Origin: Pseudomonadota bacterium
Lineage (GTDB): Bacteria; Pseudomonadota; Alphaproteobacteria; Acetobacterales; Acetobacteraceae
Direction: 5' to 3'
Assembly: GCA_023390705.1 (NCBI GenBank)
Contig: JAEWCI010000565.1
Span: 1 to 7,043 of the forward strand
DNA length: 7,043 nucleotides
Shown here: piece after piece, positions 5,136 to 7,043 of the stretch
Layout of the letters: every line of letters begins with the position of its first letter
How positions within the stretch are numbered: position 1 is the first letter of the stretch
Made by a program: the position numbers and the translations under genes
The notes under the pieces: model-generated
What the model was told of the DNA's origin: nothing
Seen by the model: only the letters and a program-made list of their open reading frames with translations
Database searches by the model: none

Positions 5136-6052
5136 GCAACTGGTCCCTGGCCATCCATGGCGGCGCCGGCACGATCCGTGCCGAGGAGATGACGGCGGAG
5201 CGCGAAGCCGAGCACCGCGCCGGCCTGCTGGCCGCGCTGGAAGCCGGCCGCGCCGTGCTCGATGCCGGCGGCACGGCGCTGGAGGCGGTGACGGCAGCGG
5301 TGTGCCGCCTGGAGGATTGCCCGCTCTTCAACGCCGGCCATGGCAGCACCCTGACCGAGGCCGGTACGGTGGAGATGGACGCCGCGGTGATGGAGGGCAC
5401 GACCCGCGCCGCCGGCGCCGTCGCCGGCGTCATGCGCATCCGCAACCCGGTGCTGGCGGCGCGGGCGGTGATGGCGAGGACGCCGCATGTGCTGCTCGCC
5501 GGCCCGGCCGCCGATGCCTTCGCCGAGGCCGAGGGCCTGACCATGGCCCCACCGGATTATTTCCGCACCGAATACCGCTGGCAGCAATTGCTGCGCGCGC
5601 GGGAGGCGCGGCGCGTGGTGCTGGACCACGACATCGCGGCGCGCATGGGCACGGTCGGCGCGGTGGCGCGGGATGCCTCGGGCGGGCTGGCGGCCGCCAC
5701 CTCCACCGGCGGCATGACCAACAAGCGGGCGGGGCGCGTCGGCGACAGCCCGCTGATCGGCGCCGGCACCTGGGCGGATGCGGGCGTCGCCGTTTCCTGC
5801 ACCGGCACGGGCGAAGCCTTCATCCGCTGCGCCGCGGCGCATGAGGTTTCCGCCCTGATGCGCCATCGCGGCCTGACGGTGCAGCAGGCGGCGGAGGAAG
5901 TGGCGCTGCGCGCCGTACCGGCCAGCGGCGGCCGTGGCGGCCTCATCGCGCTGGATGCGGCGGGCGAACCGGGCATCGCCTTCGGCACCGAAGGCATGTA
6001 TCGCGGCCTGCTGCGCCGGGGCCGGGCGCCGGAGGTAGCGATCTACCGCTGA
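5132..6052 (+). CDS. iaaA: Isoaspartyl peptidase / plant-type L-asparaginase (Ntn-hydrolase)
   Basis: This 306-residue enzyme is made as an inactive precursor that cuts itself into alpha and beta subunits, then hydrolyses beta-aspartyl dipeptides and L-asparagine to release aspartate. The N-terminus carries IHGGAG (8-13), and NAGHGS starts at 67. The self-cleavage site is G173/T174 in MGTVGAVA, making T174 the nucleophile. Aligned from memory to E. coli IaaA (nucleophile T179), the partners are all kept: T192 in TSTGG, R202 and D205 of GRVGDSP for the substrate alpha-carboxylate, and T224-G225-T-G227 in CTGTGEAF. The beta subunit ends in GLI-x-LD and FGTEGMYRG blocks, as expected. No signal peptide is seen, so it acts in the cytoplasm. 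It starts with GTG inside the upstream stop (GTGA, 5132-5135); AAAGG at 5118-5122 is a modest ribosome-binding site. It is slightly shorter than the E. coli enzyme (321). Lysosomal-type glycosylasparaginase activity is less likely. Confidence 0.95.
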   Translation: MSNWSLAIHGGAGTIRAEEMTAEREAEHRAGLLAALEAGRAVLDAGGTALEAVTAAVCRLEDCPLFNAGHGSTLTEAGTVEMDAAVMEGTTRAAGAVAGVMRIRNPVLAARAVMARTPHVLLAGPAADAFAEAEGLTMAPPDYFRTEYRWQQLLRAREARRVVLDHDIAARMGTVGAVARDASGGLAAATSTGGMTNKRAGRVGDSPLIGAGTWADAGVAVSCTGTGEAFIRCAAAHEVSALMRHRGLTVQQAAEEVALRAVPASGGRGGLIALDAAGEPGIAFGTEGMYRGLLRRGRAPEVAIYR

Positions 6053-6068
6053 ACCCCCGGCGCGCCGT
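6053..6068. other. 16-bp convergent junction with a 10-bp palindrome
   Basis: The asparaginase gene (+) and the thiamine-diphosphate enzyme gene (-) face each other with 16 bp between stops. The gap holds the perfect palindrome CGGCGCGCCG (6058-6067). It has no loop and no T-run on either side, so it is a poor intrinsic terminator. Transcripts from both sides probably overlap. Confidence 0.5.
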
Positions 6069-7043
6069 TCAGCCTCGCAGCGCCGGCACTACCGCGTGAT
6101 AGGGCGCGGCGTCCACCGCCACATCCACCAGTACCGGGCCCTGCGTGGCGAAGGCCTGGCGCAGCGCCGGCGCCAGCTCTTCCGGCCGTTCCACCCTGAT
6201 GCCGGCGCAGCCGAAGCCGCGCGCCACGGCGGCGAGGTCGGCCGGCGCGTAGCGCATGCCGTGCAGCGGGAATTGCCGGCGCCGCTGCTTCACCTCGATC
6301 AGCGAGACGGCCGCGTCGTTGAACACCACGCAGACCAGGTTGCAGCCTTCCTGCGCTGCGGTCGCCAGCTCCCCTGCATTCATCATCAGCCCGCCATCGC
6401 CGGTGAAGGCCACCACGCGGTGCGACGGATCGGCCAGGGAAGCGCCGATGGCGCTGGGCAGGGCGAAGGCCATGGTGGCGAGGCCGCGGGAGATCATGCT
6501 GTCATGCGGCTGCTGCGCCTGCCACAGCGCCATCACCGGCAGGGTATGCGCGCCGGCATCCACGGTGATGCGCGTGCCAGGCGGCGCGGCCTCGGCCACC
6601 GCCGCGATCAGCGCATGCGGCGCGATGCCGTCCTTGCTCTCGGCCATGGCGCGGCGGCGCATGGAATCGCGCGCTTCGGCGATTTCCTCCGGGCTCCAGC
6701 CGCCCGGTTCCACCGCATGTTCCAGCGCCATGGCGGCGGCGGCCAGGTCGCCCACCAGTTGCGCCGTTGGCGCCAGATGCGGCCGGGCGAAGGCATGCGC
6801 CGTCAGCTCCACCACCGGCTGGCTGTAGGGCCAGGGCTTGGGCAGGAATTCGATGGGGTCGGCGCCGAACAGCACAATGGCGTCGGCGCCGCGCAGCACC
6901 GCCTCCTCCGCCGCGCCAGCGATGAAGGGGCCGACGGCATGCGGGTCGCCATCGCTGATCGCGCCCTTGGCCATGTAGGTGGAGAGCACCGGCGCGCCCC
7001 AGGCCCCGGCCAGCCAGCGCAGCCCGGCCGAGGCGCTGTGCTG
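6069..7043 (-). CDS. Thiamine-diphosphate-dependent enzyme, acetolactate synthase-like, N-terminus cut by window edge
   Basis: The reverse-strand frame is open from the right edge (7043) to a TGA at 6069-6071, giving 324 residues of what is normally a protein of about 550. The N-terminal pyrimidine-binding domain with its catalytic glutamate is outside the window. Partial residues 1-120 fit the middle domain (GAPVLSTYMAKGAISDGDP, then a GADPIEF strand). From about 145 comes the C-terminal cofactor domain: RGLATMAFALPSAIGASLA, then the diphosphate/Mg motif G215-D-G217 running through MMNAGELATA to its end at F-N242-D. A GTG at 6989 is only an internal codon, because the middle-domain pattern continues upstream of it to the edge. 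The family includes acetolactate synthase, benzoylformate decarboxylase and sulfoacetaldehyde acetyltransferase. The C-terminus is short, ending soon after GPVLVDVAVD, and does not identify the substrate. The specific reaction cannot be named. Confidence 0.9.
   Translation of the reverse strand, partial: QHSASAGLRWLAGAWGAPVLSTYMAKGAISDGDPHAVGPFIAGAAEEAVLRGADAIVLFGADPIEFLPKPWPYSQPVVELTAHAFARPHLAPTAQLVGDLAAAAMALEHAVEPGGWSPEEIAEARDSMRRRAMAESKDGIAPHALIAAVAEAAPPGTRITVDAGAHTLPVMALWQAQQPHDSMISRGLATMAFALPSAIGASLADPSHRVVAFTGDGGLMMNAGELATAAQEGCNLVCVVFNDAAVSLIEVKQRRRQFPLHGMRYAPADLAAVARGFGCAGIRVERPEELAPALRQAFATQGPVLVDVAVDAAPYHAVVPALRG

Noticed and set aside
4445..5866. A 473-codon antisense open frame across the DUF1835 and asparaginase genes
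   Set aside because: It crosses two coupled genes on the other strand, shows only low-complexity translation, and the sense frames carry all the conserved motifs.
6256..6828. A 190-codon + strand frame opposite the thiamine-diphosphate enzyme
   Set aside because: Ser/Ala/Cys-rich translation without motifs; the minus-strand frame holds the cofactor-binding GDG motif and other family blocks.
1..7043. Search for CRISPR arrays, tRNAs, insertion sequences, phage genes, toxin-antitoxin pairs or retron-like elements
   Set aside because: No regularly spaced repeats, cloverleaf sequences, transposase motifs or terminal inverted repeats were seen. Nearly all sequence is accounted for by the six genes above.

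Overview
The window is dense, very GC-rich DNA (roughly 70% G+C by eye) with strong GC bias at third codon positions. Long open shadow frames on both strands are a by-product of that composition. Gene content and style point to an alphaproteobacterium of the Acetobacteraceae/Roseomonas type. The pointers are a PurD of the proteobacterial kind, a CBS-tailed site-2 protease, and tandem tricarboxylate-type (Bug/TctC) binding proteins with RR-type signal peptides, a family strongly expanded in Acetobacteraceae and Burkholderiales. The taxonomic call is inference; there is no rRNA or other marker here.

Layout, left to right. (1) 1-756, +: the C-terminal ~60% of purD, cut by the window's left edge. 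(2) 844-1962, +: an M50 site-2 metalloprotease with two C-terminal CBS repeats. (3) 1963-2176: a 214-bp non-coding leader with several short repeats and a GC hairpin. (4) 2177-6052, +: a four-gene run consisting of two paralogous Bug/TctC periplasmic binding proteins, a DUF1835-family protein of unknown function, and an isoaspartyl peptidase/type-III L-asparaginase (Ntn-hydrolase). The last three genes are stitched together by 4-nt stop/start overlaps (TTGA, then GTGA), so they are almost certainly one transcript with coupled translation. (5) 6069-7043, -: the C-terminal part of a thiamine-diphosphate enzyme of the acetolactate-synthase-like superfamily. It converges on the asparaginase gene with only 16 bp between stops and runs off the right edge.

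How the parts may work together. PurD is housekeeping purine synthesis and the protease is membrane-based; neither has an evident link to the rest. The four-gene run pairs periplasmic solute capture (the two Bug proteins, without visible TctA/TctB membrane partners) with a cytoplasmic enzyme that releases aspartate from asparagine or beta-aspartyl dipeptides. Some characterised Bug proteins bind acidic amino acids, so a capture-and-hydrolyse route for an aspartyl/amide compound is a reasonable hypothesis, but it is inference. The DUF1835 protein is the real unknown. I saw no CRISPR array, tRNA, rRNA, insertion sequence, prophage gene or toxin-antitoxin pair. The region mostly looks like ordinary chromosomal DNA, and the coupled cassette with its structured leaders is the part most worth a second look.
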